Position numbers and translations under genes: made by a program. This document shows, piece by piece, positions 44,272 to 53,628 of a stretch of 64,000 nt of DNA (positions are counted from its first letter, which is position 1; every line of letters starts with the position of its first letter). Source of the stretch: Hoeflea sp. (lineage in GTDB: Bacteria; Pseudomonadota; Alphaproteobacteria; Rhizobiales; Rhizobiaceae); contig NZ_NVXQ01000021.1 of assembly GCF_002733955.1 (NCBI RefSeq), positions 186,001-250,000 on the forward strand. The letters are read 5' to 3'. The notes under the pieces were generated by a model that saw only the letters and a list, made by a program, of their open reading frames with translations, was not told the origin of the DNA and did not search any database.

Positions 44272-45855
44272 ATGAACACGCAGACCCCGTCAGACTTTTT
44301 GCAGGATCCGGACGAAATCGAACGGCTTGAGGCCGAAGCCGTCAATGCTGCCTGGAAGCGCAAGCCGCTTTACGAGGCGCGCAAGAAGATCTTCCCCAAG
44401 CGGGCGGAAGGCACCTATCGGCGGTTCAAATGGCTGGTGATGCTGGTCACGCTGGGGATCTACTACATCACGCCATGGCTGCGCTGGGACCGGGGGCCAT
44501 TCGCGCCGGACCAGGCGGTGTTGCTCGACGTTGCCAACCGACGGTTCTATTTCTTTTTCATCGAGATCTGGCCGCAGGAGTTCTTCTTCGTTGCGGGGCT
44601 GTTGGTAATGGCCGGGTTCGGGCTGTTCCTGATCACCTCGGCGGTGGGCCGGGCCTGGTGCGGCTACACCTGTCCGCAGACGGTCTGGGTCGATCTGTTC
44701 CTGGTGGTCGAGCGGGCGATCGAAGGTGATCGCAACCAGCGCATGAAGCTTGATGCTGCGCCATGGAGTGCCGCCAAGCTGTTCAAGCGGGTGTTCAAGC
44801 ACGCCATCTGGATATTCATTGGCGTTGCGACCGGCGGCGCCTGGATCTTCTATTTTGCCAATGCGCCGACTCTGCTGGTCCAATTCCTCACCGGAAACGC
44901 GGCACCGATCGCCTATATCACCGTGGCGATCCTGACGGCTACCACCTACACGTTCGGCGGGCTGATGCGGGAACAGGTGTGCATCTACATGTGCCCTTGG
45001 CCGCGCATCCAGGCGGCGATGCTGGACGAGAATTCGCTGGTGGTCACCTATAATGACTGGCGCGGCGAGCCGCGGGGCCGGCATGCCAAGAAGGCTGCGG
45101 CGCAAGGGCTGGTGCAGGGCGATTGCGTCGATTGCAATGCCTGTGTAGCGGTCTGTCCGATGGGCATCGACATCCGCGACGGGCAGCAGCTGGAGTGCAT
45201 CACCTGCGCGCTGTGCATCGATGCCTGTGACAATATCATGGACAAGCTCGACCGCCCGCGCGGATTGATCTCCTACGCCACGCTGGCGGATTATGCCGAC
45301 AACATGGCTTTGGCCCAGGACCCCGAAACCGGGACGCTCGACCCGCGCCGAACCCGGACCGCCGATGGCGGCTTCGTTGATGCGGTAAAACACTTCGACT
45401 GGCGCATTGTGTTCCGCGCGCGGTCGCTGCTCTACATGGGTGTGTGGTCGCTGGTCGGCCTTGGGCTTCTGGTGGCGCTGCTGTCGCGGGACCGGCTCGA
45501 GGTCAATGTGCTGCATGACCGCAATCCGCAATATGTGCTGGAATCCAATGGCGACATCCGCAATGGCTATTCCGTCAAGATCCTCAACATGATCCCCGAA
45601 CCGCGCGTCATCTTCCTGTCGATCGAGGGCCTGCCCGGCGCGACCATGAAAATTCCCGGCATCGAGCAGCCGGAGGGGGTCTCGTTTGCGATCCCGGTGG
45701 AGCCCGACCGTTTGCGCGAACTGCGGGTCAATGTTACCCAACCCAAGGAATATGTTGCCTCCGAGACGGTGTCGTTCAGGATCATCGCTGAAGACAGATC
45801 GAGTTTCGAGCGCGACAGCTATACCGCCAATTTCAATGGCCCGGAGGCCAAGTGA
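44272..45855 (+). CDS. ccoG: Cytochrome c oxidase accessory protein CcoG (FixG)
   Basis: 527 residues. About five membrane helices and a central ferredoxin-like part with cysteines in GDCVDCNACVAVCPMGIDIR (about 283-302) and CITCALCIDACDNIMDKLDR (about 309-328), plus YTCPQTVWVD and QVCIYMCPWPRIQAAM. CcoG reduces or handles copper during cbb3 assembly. The C-terminal Ig-like domain (about 430-527) is periplasmic. The stop overlaps the ccoH start by one base. Confidence 0.95.
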   Translation: MNTQTPSDFLQDPDEIERLEAEAVNAAWKRKPLYEARKKIFPKRAEGTYRRFKWLVMLVTLGIYYITPWLRWDRGPFAPDQAVLLDVANRRFYFFFIEIWPQEFFFVAGLLVMAGFGLFLITSAVGRAWCGYTCPQTVWVDLFLVVERAIEGDRNQRMKLDAAPWSAAKLFKRVFKHAIWIFIGVATGGAWIFYFANAPTLLVQFLTGNAAPIAYITVAILTATTYTFGGLMREQVCIYMCPWPRIQAAMLDENSLVVTYNDWRGEPRGRHAKKAAAQGLVQGDCVDCNACVAVCPMGIDIRDGQQLECITCALCIDACDNIMDKLDRPRGLISYATLADYADNMALAQDPETGTLDPRRTRTADGGFVDAVKHFDWRIVFRARSLLYMGVWSLVGLGLLVALLSRDRLEVNVLHDRNPQYVLESNGDIRNGYSVKILNMIPEPRVIFLSIEGLPGATMKIPGIEQPEGVSFAIPVEPDRLRELRVNVTQPKEYVASETVSFRIIAEDRSSFERDSYTANFNGPEAK

Positions 45856-46364
45856 TGCAGATGATCCGCGCGATATTCCAGCCCAAGGAATTTACCGGCA
45901 AGCACATGCTGGGCACGATGGTGGCGTTTTTCGGGGTCATCATCACCGTCAACCTGATCATGGCGCGGTTTGCCGTCACCACCTGGAGCGGACTGGTGGT
46001 GCCCAACACCTATGTCGCAAGCCAGGAGTTCAATTCGCGAGCTGCGGAATCACGTGCCATTGCTGCGCTGGGCTACCGGATCGATCTGGAGTCGGGTGCG
46101 GACGGGTTGTCGATCGTCCTTACCGATGCCGATGGCGAGACCGCTTTTGCCGACAACCTGGTTGCGCAATTGCGCCGCCCGGTGGGCGAGGATCAGGATC
46201 GCGAGCTGATCTTCACGCGCTATCCAGATGGCAGCTACCGCGCGCCGGGTGAACTGCTTGAAGGCGAGTGGATCGCCACGGTGACCGCCACGCGCGGTGA
46301 TGAGACCATCTACAAGCGCGGGCACCGGTTTCATGTCCGGGCGGATGGGAGCCTGAGGCGGTGA
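45855..46364 (+). CDS. ccoH: Cytochrome cbb3 assembly protein FixH/CcoH
   Basis: 169 residues. Begins MQMIRAIFQPKEFTGKHMLG with one membrane helix (about 17-38), followed by the FixH motif TTWSGLVVPNTYVASQEFN. The soluble part faces the periplasm. FixH is needed for stable cbb3 assembly, by interaction with CcoNOP. TGATG coupling with ccoG and GTGA overlap with ccoI show tight operon structure. Confidence 0.92.
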   Translation: MQMIRAIFQPKEFTGKHMLGTMVAFFGVIITVNLIMARFAVTTWSGLVVPNTYVASQEFNSRAAESRAIAALGYRIDLESGADGLSIVLTDADGETAFADNLVAQLRRPVGEDQDRELIFTRYPDGSYRAPGELLEGEWIATVTATRGDETIYKRGHRFHVRADGSLRR

Positions 46365-48679
46365 GTTGTTGCGCAGCGGGCACGGAAAGCGCTGCGGAGC
46401 TCGAGGCGCTGAAATCTCAAGCACCGTCGCCCGAGGAAATGTGGCTTTCGAGCCGGGTCCTGAGCGACGGGCTGCGGCAGGTCGATCTGATCGTGCCGGG
46501 CGTTCATTGCGGCGCCTGCATCGCGCTTCTTGAAAAGGAACTGCCCAGGGCCGAGGGTGTCGATCACGCCCGGGTGAACCTGTCGACACGCCGGGTTTCG
46601 GTGGTGTTTGACGGCAGTGACCAGCCTGAAATCGTGCTGACCGCACTGGGCGAGAAATTCAATGCCCTGGGCTATCCGGCGCATTTGCCTGGTGGCAGCG
46701 ATGACAATGGCGATCCGGTGTTCCGCGACCTCATGAAGGCGCTGGCGGTGGCAGGCTTTGCCTCGATGAATGTGATGCTGCTGTCGGTTTCGGTCTGGTC
46801 CGGGGCGGAGGCGGCGACGCGGGATCTGTTTCACTGGATCTCGGCGCTAATCGCAGCACCCGCGCTGGTCTACTCGGGCCGGGTGTTCTTTGTTTCAGCC
46901 TGGGGCGCGCTGAAACACGGCCGCGCCAACATGGACGTGCCGATTTCGCTCGGCGTGATCCTGGCCTATGGGATTTCGCTGTTCGAGACCATCACCCATG
47001 GCGAGCACGCCTATTTCGACGCCTCGGTAACCCTGTTGTTCTTTCTGCTCGCCGGACGGGCGCTGGATCACATGATGCGCGAGAAGGCCCGCTCGGCGGT
47101 GCGCAATCTGGTGCGGCTGTCACCGCGCGGCGCGATGCTGCTCAAGGATGACGGCGCCCGCGAATATCTCGCGCTCGACGAGATCGAACCCGGAATGCGG
47201 CTGGCGATCGCACCGGGTGACCGGATCCCTGTGGATGGCCGAGTGATCTCGGGCCGCTCGGACATGGATTTCGCCGTCGTCAACGGCGAGAGCGCGCCCC
47301 AGCTGGTGGAAGCCGGATCGCTGACGCCGGCCGGCACGCTCAACCTGACCGGCGCGCTGGTGCTCGAAGCCACCCGCAGCGCGCAGAATTCGTTCCTGGC
47401 CGAAATGGTGTCGATGATGGAAGCGGCCGAGAGCGGCCGCGCCGGCTACCGGCGCATCGCCGACCGGGCATCCGCGATCTACGCGCCCGTGGTTCATCTT
47501 CTGGCGCTTGGCACCTTCATCGGCTGGATGGCGGTGTCGGGCGACTGGCGCATGGCCTTGCTGACCGCGGTCGCGGTGCTGATCATCACCTGTCCCTGCG
47601 CGCTGGGGCTGGCGGTGCCGGTGGTGCAGGTGATTGCCGCAGGCCGGCTGTTCGAGAACGGCATCATGGTCAAGGACGGCTCGGCGATGGAGCGCATGGC
47701 GCAGACAGATCATGTGGTTTTCGACAAGACCGGAACGCTGACACAGGGCCGGCCGGAGCTGATCAATCTGGCCTCCGTCTCGGCCGACCATCTGGCAATC
47801 GCGGCCAGGATCGCGCGTGCGTCGCGGCATCCGTTGAGCCGGGCGCTTGCCGTGCTTGATCAGGCGAACAAGGATCTTCCCGAGTTCGAAATCGTCGAGG
47901 TTCCTGGTGACGGGGTCGAGGCAACCTTGGCCGATGGCACTGTCTATCGTCTCGGCCGCAGCGCCTTTGCGCTTGAAGGTCACGCTGATAGCGATGAGCG
48001 CGCTGCCGACGCCAGCCAGGTGATCCTGTCGCGCAATGGCCAGTTTCTGGACGTGTTCCTGTTTTCCGACCAGTTGCGGCGCGGGGCGGCACAGGCCGTG
48101 GCGCGCCTGGGCGAGCTCGGCGTTGACGCGGAAATTCTCTCCGGCGACCGCGAGGCACCGGTCAGGGGGCTTGCCGGCAAGCTTGGCGTGGCGAATTATG
48201 TCGCCGGCGTGCGTCCGCGCGGCAAGGTCGACCGGGTGCAGGCGCTGGCTGCAGCGGGTGGCAAGCCGCTGATGGTCGGAGACGGGCTCAACGACGCGCC
48301 GGCCCTGTCGGCGGCTCATGTGTCGATGGCGCCGGCCAGTGCTGCCGACGTCGGCCGGATGGCAGCGGATTTCGTGTTCCTGCATGATTCGCTGGAAGCG
48401 GTGCCGCTGGCGATTGCGGTCTCGCGCAAGGCCGGCCAGCTGATCCGGCAGAATTTCGCACTGGCCATCATCTACAATTGCATCGCGGTGCCGGCGGCGG
48501 TTCTGGGGCATGCGACCCCCCTGATTGCGGCGTTGGCTATGTCGTCCTCGTCGGTGCTGGTGGTGCTGAACTCGCTGCGGCTGCGCCGCAAGACCCGGAT
48601 CGAGAGTTTCGCCCGGCCAGTGCGCGAGGAAATGCCGGCGGCTTCCGTCTCCGGTGCATCCATCGGGGCGTCGGCATGA
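46361..48679 (+). CDS. ccoI: Copper-translocating P1B-type ATPase FixI/CcoI
   Basis: 772 residues from a GTG overlapping the ccoH stop. N-terminal cysteines MSCCAAG and a heavy-metal-associated domain with GVHCGAC (about 47-53) bind Cu. Membrane helix motif CPC (in ITCPCALGLAVP, about 410), phosphorylation site DKTGTLTQG (about 454) and GDGLNDAPAL (about 640) are intact. FixI delivers copper for the CcoN active site from the cytoplasm outwards. Second-to-last gene of ccoGHIS. Confidence 0.95.
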   Translation: MSCCAAGTESAAELEALKSQAPSPEEMWLSSRVLSDGLRQVDLIVPGVHCGACIALLEKELPRAEGVDHARVNLSTRRVSVVFDGSDQPEIVLTALGEKFNALGYPAHLPGGSDDNGDPVFRDLMKALAVAGFASMNVMLLSVSVWSGAEAATRDLFHWISALIAAPALVYSGRVFFVSAWGALKHGRANMDVPISLGVILAYGISLFETITHGEHAYFDASVTLLFFLLAGRALDHMMREKARSAVRNLVRLSPRGAMLLKDDGAREYLALDEIEPGMRLAIAPGDRIPVDGRVISGRSDMDFAVVNGESAPQLVEAGSLTPAGTLNLTGALVLEATRSAQNSFLAEMVSMMEAAESGRAGYRRIADRASAIYAPVVHLLALGTFIGWMAVSGDWRMALLTAVAVLIITCPCALGLAVPVVQVIAAGRLFENGIMVKDGSAMERMAQTDHVVFDKTGTLTQGRPELINLASVSADHLAIAARIARASRHPLSRALAVLDQANKDLPEFEIVEVPGDGVEATLADGTVYRLGRSAFALEGHADSDERAADASQVILSRNGQFLDVFLFSDQLRRGAAQAVARLGELGVDAEILSGDREAPVRGLAGKLGVANYVAGVRPRGKVDRVQALAAAGGKPLMVGDGLNDAPALSAAHVSMAPASAADVGRMAADFVFLHDSLEAVPLAIAVSRKAGQLIRQNFALAIIYNCIAVPAAVLGHATPLIAALAMSSSSVLVVLNSLRLRRKTRIESFARPVREEMPAASVSGASIGASA

Positions 48680-48849
48680 ACAACCTGATCTTTCTGATCC
48701 CGATTGCGCTTTTCCTCGGCGGGCTGGGGCTAGCAGCCTTCCTGTGGTCGATGAAAAGCGGCCAGTATGAAGATCTGGATGGGGCGGCGTGGCGCGTGCT
48801 TGACGATGGCGATGACAAGCCAGAGCAGGATCGCCCGGGTTCCGGCTAG
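48676..48849 (+). CDS. ccoS: cbb3-type cytochrome oxidase assembly protein CcoS (FixS)
   Basis: 57 residues: an N-terminal membrane helix (about 3-25), then KSGQYEDLDGAAWRVLDD, the CcoS signature (GQYEDLDGPA/W in relatives). CcoS is required for cofactor insertion into the oxidase. It overlaps the ccoI stop (ATGA) and ends the operon. Confidence 0.93.
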   Translation: MNNLIFLIPIALFLGGLGLAAFLWSMKSGQYEDLDGAAWRVLDDGDDKPEQDRPGSG

Positions 48850-49108
48850 AGCGCCTTATTTATCGAACGACGCTCTTGGGCTAGCCATTTTGGCTTGTGC
48901 AGCAAACCTGTGACAATTACACACGATAACCGTTCCTGACGCTTGCCGCTTGGCGCGCCTTGGGCCAAGGTCCGGTCATGAAAAGCCGCATCTTCAGGCT
49001 CGCCGACAGCGGGCGCAGGATATGGTGATGCGCATTATTTGAGATCGCTTCGGTTGCCGGATTCCCGATAGGGGACCCCCGAGGCGGCAAGGTATTCAGG
49101 AGGATTGT

Positions 49109-50521
49109 ATGGCGGAAGCGGAAATCGGTGTCATCGGGTTGGGTGTGATGGGCGCCAATCTGGCGCTCAACATTGCGGACAACGGCTATCATGTGGCCGT
49201 CTATAACCGGACCGCAGCCCGCACCGACGAGTTCGCGGCTTCTGCCGGTGAACTCTCCGACCGCGTTACCGCCTGCGCCACGCTTGAAGACTTCGTTGCC
49301 GCCATCCGTCCGCCGCGCCCGGTGATCATCATGGTCAAGGCCGGGGAGCCGGTCGATCAGCAGATCGCGGCGCTCAAGCCGCTGCTCGAAGCCAATGACA
49401 TCATCATCGATGCCGGCAATGCCAATTTCCGCGACACCATGCGCCGTTTTACAGATCTCGAAGGCTCCGGCCTGACCTTCATCGGCATGGGCGTTTCCGG
49501 TGGCGAGGAAGGAGCGCGGCGCGGCCCGTCGATCATGGTCGGCGGCGCCGAGGAAGCCTGGCGCCGGGTCGAGCCGGTTCTGACCGCGATTTCGGCGAAA
49601 TACCAGGGCGAGCCCTGTGCGGCCTGGCTCGGCGAGAATGGCGCGGGACACTTCGTCAAGACGATCCACAACGGCATCGAATATGCCGACATGCAGATGA
49701 TCGCGGAAGTCTACGGCGTCATGCGCGACCATCTGTCCTTGGATGCGGCATCGATTGGATCGGTGTTTTCCGCCTGGTCGAAAGGCCCGCTCGATTCCTA
49801 CCTGATCGACATCACCGCTGAAGTTCTCAAGGTGCAGGATGCGGCAAGCGGGCGCCCGATTGTCGATATCATCGTCGATGCCGCTGGCCAGAAGGGCACC
49901 GGCCGCTGGTCGGTGATCGAAAGCCAGATGATGGGCGTGCCGGCGACGGCCATTGAGGCGGCCGTGGCGGCGCGCAGCCTCTCGGCAATGCGCGAGCAAA
50001 GGGCCACGGCACAGGGGCGTTTCGGCATTCCGGCGCAGCAGGACCGGCGCGACCAGCAACAGATCGTCGACGATCTCGAAAAGGCGCTGCTCGCGGGCAA
50101 GGTTGCGGCCTATGCGCAAGGCTTTGCCGTCATGGCGGCGGCTTCACAGGAGTTCGGCTGGAATCTGCCGATGGCGACCATCGCCCGGATCTGGCGCGCC
50201 GGCTGCATCATCCGGTCGACCTTCCTTGACGAGATTGCAACGGCATTCACCCAGGACCCCGATGTGGCCAACCTGGCGCTGACACCGGCGTTTTCGAAGA
50301 TCATCGAGGACACGGATCAAAGCCTGCGGCGGGTGGTGGCCGAAGCGGCCCTGAATGGACTGCCGGTTCCCGCACTTGCCAGCGCGCTTGGCTATTTCGA
50401 CACCTATCGGCGCGAGCGCGGCACCGCCAACCTCATCCAGGCGCAGCGTGACTTCTTCGGCGCGCACGGATTTGCGCGGCTCGATGCCGAGGGTGAGCAT
50501 CACGGGCCCTGGGGCGGCTAG
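49109..50521 (+). CDS. gnd: 6-phosphogluconate dehydrogenase (decarboxylating)
   Basis: 470 residues. NADP-binding GLGVMGANLALNIADNGY (about 11-28), the signature region FIGMGVSGGEEGARRGPSIM (about 128-147) and KTIHNGIEYADMQMI (about 184-198) with catalytic Lys and Asn/Glu residues. C-terminal helical domain complete. It oxidises 6-phosphogluconate to ribulose 5-phosphate plus CO2. AGGAGG upstream supports the start. The 259 bases before it contain no credible gene. Confidence 0.95.
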   Translation: MAEAEIGVIGLGVMGANLALNIADNGYHVAVYNRTAARTDEFAASAGELSDRVTACATLEDFVAAIRPPRPVIIMVKAGEPVDQQIAALKPLLEANDIIIDAGNANFRDTMRRFTDLEGSGLTFIGMGVSGGEEGARRGPSIMVGGAEEAWRRVEPVLTAISAKYQGEPCAAWLGENGAGHFVKTIHNGIEYADMQMIAEVYGVMRDHLSLDAASIGSVFSAWSKGPLDSYLIDITAEVLKVQDAASGRPIVDIIVDAAGQKGTGRWSVIESQMMGVPATAIEAAVAARSLSAMREQRATAQGRFGIPAQQDRRDQQQIVDDLEKALLAGKVAAYAQGFAVMAAASQEFGWNLPMATIARIWRAGCIIRSTFLDEIATAFTQDPDVANLALTPAFSKIIEDTDQSLRRVVAEAALNGLPVPALASALGYFDTYRRERGTANLIQAQRDFFGAHGFARLDAEGEHHGPWGG

Positions 50522-50538
50522 GGTACGGCGGACGGGGT

Positions 50539-51009
50539 TCAGGTGTGCTTGCGTTCGATCGCGGCAATGCCCGCTTCGAGCTGACCGATACCGGTTTCCC
50601 CGAGGGTTTGTACCAGCTTGGCCTCATAGCTGCGGGCGAGGGTGACCAGATCCCGGTAGTGGGTGCGGCCCTCGCGGGTGAGTTCGATGTGCTCGATCCG
50701 GCGATCGATGTCATCGACCTGACGGGTGATCCATTTGCGCTCCTCGAGCGCGCGGATGGCGCGGCTGACCTTGGTCTTGTGCATCGATGAATGGGCGCCG
50801 ATCTCGGTCGCAGTGATCCGGTCGAACTGGCCGATGGTGGCCAGGGTCCGCCATTCCGGTCGTGTCAGTCCGTGCCGCTCGCGGTAAAGCGTGGCAAATT
50901 GGCGGCTGATGATCTCCGCCGCGCGGGCGAGACGGTAGGGAAGGAAGCCTTCGAGAGCCAGCCTGTTGGCGTCTCCGGTTTCTGCAATTTGTCTTTCAGG
51001 CAAATTCAT
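50539..51009 (-). CDS. MarR family transcriptional regulator
   Basis: 156 residues. The winged helix is clear: LYRERHGLTRPEWRTLATIG, ITATEIGAHSSMHKTKVSRA, then IRALEERKWITRQVDDIDRR wing and helix. The start is uncertain: ATG 51009 has AGGAG directly adjacent, so a TTG at 51003 or a further upstream ATG (51063) may be used. Divergent from the lyxose-type isomerase gene, which it probably controls; convergent with gnd. Confidence 0.88.
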   Translation of the reverse strand: MNLPERQIAETGDANRLALEGFLPYRLARAAEIISRQFATLYRERHGLTRPEWRTLATIGQFDRITATEIGAHSSMHKTKVSRAIRALEERKWITRQVDDIDRRIEHIELTREGRTHYRDLVTLARSYEAKLVQTLGETGIGQLEAGIAAIERKHT

Positions 51010-51176
51010 CTCCTGCGTCGCTCCTGCGGTGGTTGCGTTCGCAACTGTTCTGCTGCGTCGCATAACCTGAAAGTTTCGCCGGTGCAATTGCGGCCCGGAT
51101 GCTCTAGGTCTAGAGGCAGAAGACACACCGGCGACAGACAGAGCATCGACAGCCAAACAGGCGACAGGGAGAAAAC

Positions 51177-51863
51177 ATGGAACGCAGCCAGATCAACGAG
51201 ATTTTGGAAGAAAGCGACCGCTTCATCCGTTCCTTTGGCTATGTCATGCCGCCATTTGCCTATTGGAGCCCGGAGGAATTGCGGGCCCGCGCCGGGACAG
51301 ATGCCGCTGCCATTCGCGACAACCGGCTCGGCTGGGATATCACCGATTACGGACAGGGCCGGTTTGATGAACTCGGCCTGTTCCTGTTTACCGTCCGCAA
51401 CGGCTCCGCGGCGGATTTGGCTGCAGGCAGGGGCATGCTCTATGCCGAAAAGATCATGATTTCGCGCAAAGACCAGCTGTCGCCGATGCACAGGCACAAC
51501 ATCAAGGCCGAGGACATCATCAACCGGGGTGGCGGCAAGCTGGTGCTGGAGCTGTTCGCTTCTACCGAGGACGGGTCCATCGATCCCTCGGCAGATGTAT
51601 CCGTCATGACCGACGGAGTTGAACGCACATTTTCCGCAGGCGGTCTGCTCAAGCTCGAGCCGGGCGAGAGCGTGACACTGATGCCGGGCGTCTGGCATGC
51701 GTTCTGGGGAGAAGGCAGTGACGTGCTGATCGGCGAGGTCTCGACCGTCAACGACGATCTGACCGACAATGTGTTCCGGGAACCGATCGGGCGTTTCTCG
51801 ACGATCATCGAGGACGAGAAACCAAGCCATCTGCTGGTTTCGGACTACGACACCTGGCTTTAG
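51177..51863 (+). CDS. D-lyxose/D-mannose-type ketol isomerase (cupin)
   Basis: 228 residues. Cupin metal-binding histidines in SPMHRHNIKAEDI (about 102-114) and a later glutamate (LVLELFAS) and histidine (GVWHAFWGEG, about 177-186). Length and motifs match the D-lyxose isomerase family (former DUF1498), which interconverts D-lyxose/D-xylulose and D-mannose/D-fructose using a divalent metal. GGGAG precedes the ATG. The divergent MarR gene is a likely regulator. Confidence 0.82.
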   Translation: MERSQINEILEESDRFIRSFGYVMPPFAYWSPEELRARAGTDAAAIRDNRLGWDITDYGQGRFDELGLFLFTVRNGSAADLAAGRGMLYAEKIMISRKDQLSPMHRHNIKAEDIINRGGGKLVLELFASTEDGSIDPSADVSVMTDGVERTFSAGGLLKLEPGESVTLMPGVWHAFWGEGSDVLIGEVSTVNDDLTDNVFREPIGRFSTIIEDEKPSHLLVSDYDTWL

Positions 51864-51893
51864 CCAAGTGGACGCCAAGCGCCTGTAAACAAT

Positions 51894-51953
51894 GGCCCGT
51901 CAAAAGGGCCTGTAAATGTGACACCAGCCGGCACCCCGCATGGCACCGGCTGG
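51894..51953 (+). terminator. Candidate terminator hairpins after the isomerase
   Basis: Two stems follow the isomerase stop: GGCCC/GGGCC (51894-51910) and CCAGCCGG/CCGGCTGG (51924-51953). The second is an 8-base perfect stem. Neither has a strong T-run, so function as an intrinsic terminator is possible but weakly supported. Confidence 0.35.
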
Positions 51954-52025
51954 CGTCTTGGAAAAACCGCGCTTCAAATCCTGACCCCGCCCCCAGGGTG
52001 GATGAGCCGCGGTTCTCCGTTCGGA

Positions 52026-52259
52026 TTACGCGTTTACCTGGTCAAACAGACCCAGCCGACCGGCCTTGGCCAATCCTGCGAGACGATTGGGAACGCGCAA
52101 CTTCAGCATGACGACGTTAAGCACGGACGCCACTTCGCCCGAGGTCAATTCAAGGTCCTCACCTATTTTCTGGTCGGAATCGCCCTGGGCGCATCCCTGC
52201 AGACAGTGCAACTCAGTTGCCGTTAAGGGCAGAAACCCAAGATCATTTCCGAGATTCAT
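52026..52259 (-). CDS. Orphan LuxR-type HTH protein (77 aa)
   Basis: 77 residues starting MNLGNDLGFLPLTATELHCL. It is only a LuxR/GerE-type helix-turn-helix: LTATELHCLQGCAQGDSDQK, then LTSGEVASVLNVVMLKLRVP and NRLAGLAKAGRLGLFD. No input domain is present. The region of divergence from typical LuxR (SDQKIGEDL instead of xxxEIAxxL) is notable. It is a small transcription factor or a remnant of a larger regulator. Confidence 0.65.
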   Translation of the reverse strand: MNLGNDLGFLPLTATELHCLQGCAQGDSDQKIGEDLELTSGEVASVLNVVMLKLRVPNRLAGLAKAGRLGLFDQVNA

Positions 52260-52495
52260 GCGTATTATCCTCCATAGGGCGAGGAAGCGGCTGTGTGGAT
52301 CAATGAAATCGCGGCGGAACGTGAAGTTCGCCGCGACAACCACCAGATGATGCTTCAGATGATGAGGAGCTTATGCCTTGTTTTGCGCCGGGCCGCATTC
52401 ACGCGACGCGCCAAAAAACTTACGCGAGTCAAATCACGTAATCTCGAAACTAAGATGAATTATCGTGGCGCCCCGGCTCGCGCCCTGTCCACGCG

Positions 52496-53512
52496 CTAGT
52501 TTTCCTTGCGGTACTGGCTCGGAGTCACGCCGAACCAGCGCAGGGCTGAGCGGGTGAAGGCGGCGGGTGCTGAAAAGCCTAGCCTGTAACTGATGGTTGA
52601 GAGCGTGAGCGTTGTTTCCGACAGCAGCCTTGCTGCCATTTCCTTGCGGCATTCATCGACGATTGCCTGCATGCTGGTACCGGCATCTGTCAGCCGCCGC
52701 TGCAAGGTGCGCGGGCTCATGCCCAGGCGCTCGGCTTCGCTTGCCAGTGTCGGGGTGTTGCTGGCCAGATTCTCGGCCACCTGCAGCTTGATGGCGACAA
52801 CCGGATCAGTGATGTCGGCCCTGCTGGTTTCCATCGCATCCAGCTGCATCGACATGATCTCGAACAGCCGCGGGTCCGCGTCGGGATTGTTCCGGCCAAG
52901 AAACTCCGCAGGTATGATCATGGCATTGACGGGCGCGTTGAAACTAACGTTCTGGGTTAGTAACTGTTTGTGTAAATTTGTATTTATCGGTTTCTTGCGT
53001 TCCAGTTCCAGCTTTACTCGGTTGATGTCGTCACCAAGGAAAACCCGCAAGAGATTGAAGCCCTGGACAAGTCCCATGTCGACATATTGGTCGCGATGCA
53101 GGATCAGGGGGGAGAAGGTCCATTCGAAATGTGCCGCCCGCGCGCCGATCTCCAGGGTGCAGACGCGGGTCTCGCTGATCTTGCTCATGTTGCGCCCGAA
53201 AAAGATCAGGAAGTCGCGCACGGTTGGCGCATTCATCAGGCCATATCCGAATGGTCCTGATGCACCCTTTTCAAAGCCCGAGACCGATTTCAGGCCAAAA
53301 ACGTCATCACCCGCTATCAGGGCGAGCGCTTCCATGTAGCGGCACAACCTATCGAGGCTGATACGCTCGCTGATGATGGTAAAGCGCTGTGGATCAAGAC
53401 CGCAGGCGCGGGCGATCGGGTCGACATCAAGGCCAAGTTCCGCTGCGTAACGGCTGATGCCGGAGGCCAGTCCGGCGGCAACTTCAAAATGGTCTGCGAG
53501 AGTCTTAATCAT
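52496..53512 (-). CDS. AraC family transcriptional regulator
   Basis: 338 residues. N-terminal arabinose-binding-like (AraC_binding_2/Arabinose_bd) domain (about 20-210) with LMNAPTVRDFLIFFGRN; C-terminal HTH (about 235-338) with LASEAERLGMSPRTLQRRLT and ISYRLGFSAPAAFTRSALRW. The target is unknown. It is divergent from the PAS-like gene 116 bases away, which may be its target (inference). Confidence 0.88.
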   Translation of the reverse strand: MIKTLADHFEVAAGLASGISRYAAELGLDVDPIARACGLDPQRFTIISERISLDRLCRYMEALALIAGDDVFGLKSVSGFEKGASGPFGYGLMNAPTVRDFLIFFGRNMSKISETRVCTLEIGARAAHFEWTFSPLILHRDQYVDMGLVQGFNLLRVFLGDDINRVKLELERKKPINTNLHKQLLTQNVSFNAPVNAMIIPAEFLGRNNPDADPRLFEIMSMQLDAMETSRADITDPVVAIKLQVAENLASNTPTLASEAERLGMSPRTLQRRLTDAGTSMQAIVDECRKEMAARLLSETTLTLSTISYRLGFSAPAAFTRSALRWFGVTPSQYRKEN

Positions 53513-53628
53513 GAAATTGGCGCCCAGGGTGAAGGAATTGGCACTTGAAGTAAACGCCGAAGATGCATCGCTGTCGAGTTCAAAGCTATGCTGGTCTCAA
53601 TAACTGCATTGAACCCGGCATAATTTTG

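Noticed and set aside
48850-49108. Hairpin AGAGCG/CGCTCT near 48848-48876 as terminator of ccoGHIS
   Set aside because: The loop is 17 bases long and there is no T-run; the evidence is too weak to call a terminator.
52293-52499. Small plus-strand frame between the LuxR-type and AraC genes
   Set aside because: It has no ribosome-binding site of note, biased composition and no family resemblance; the region is most likely the promoter of the minus-strand LuxR-type gene.
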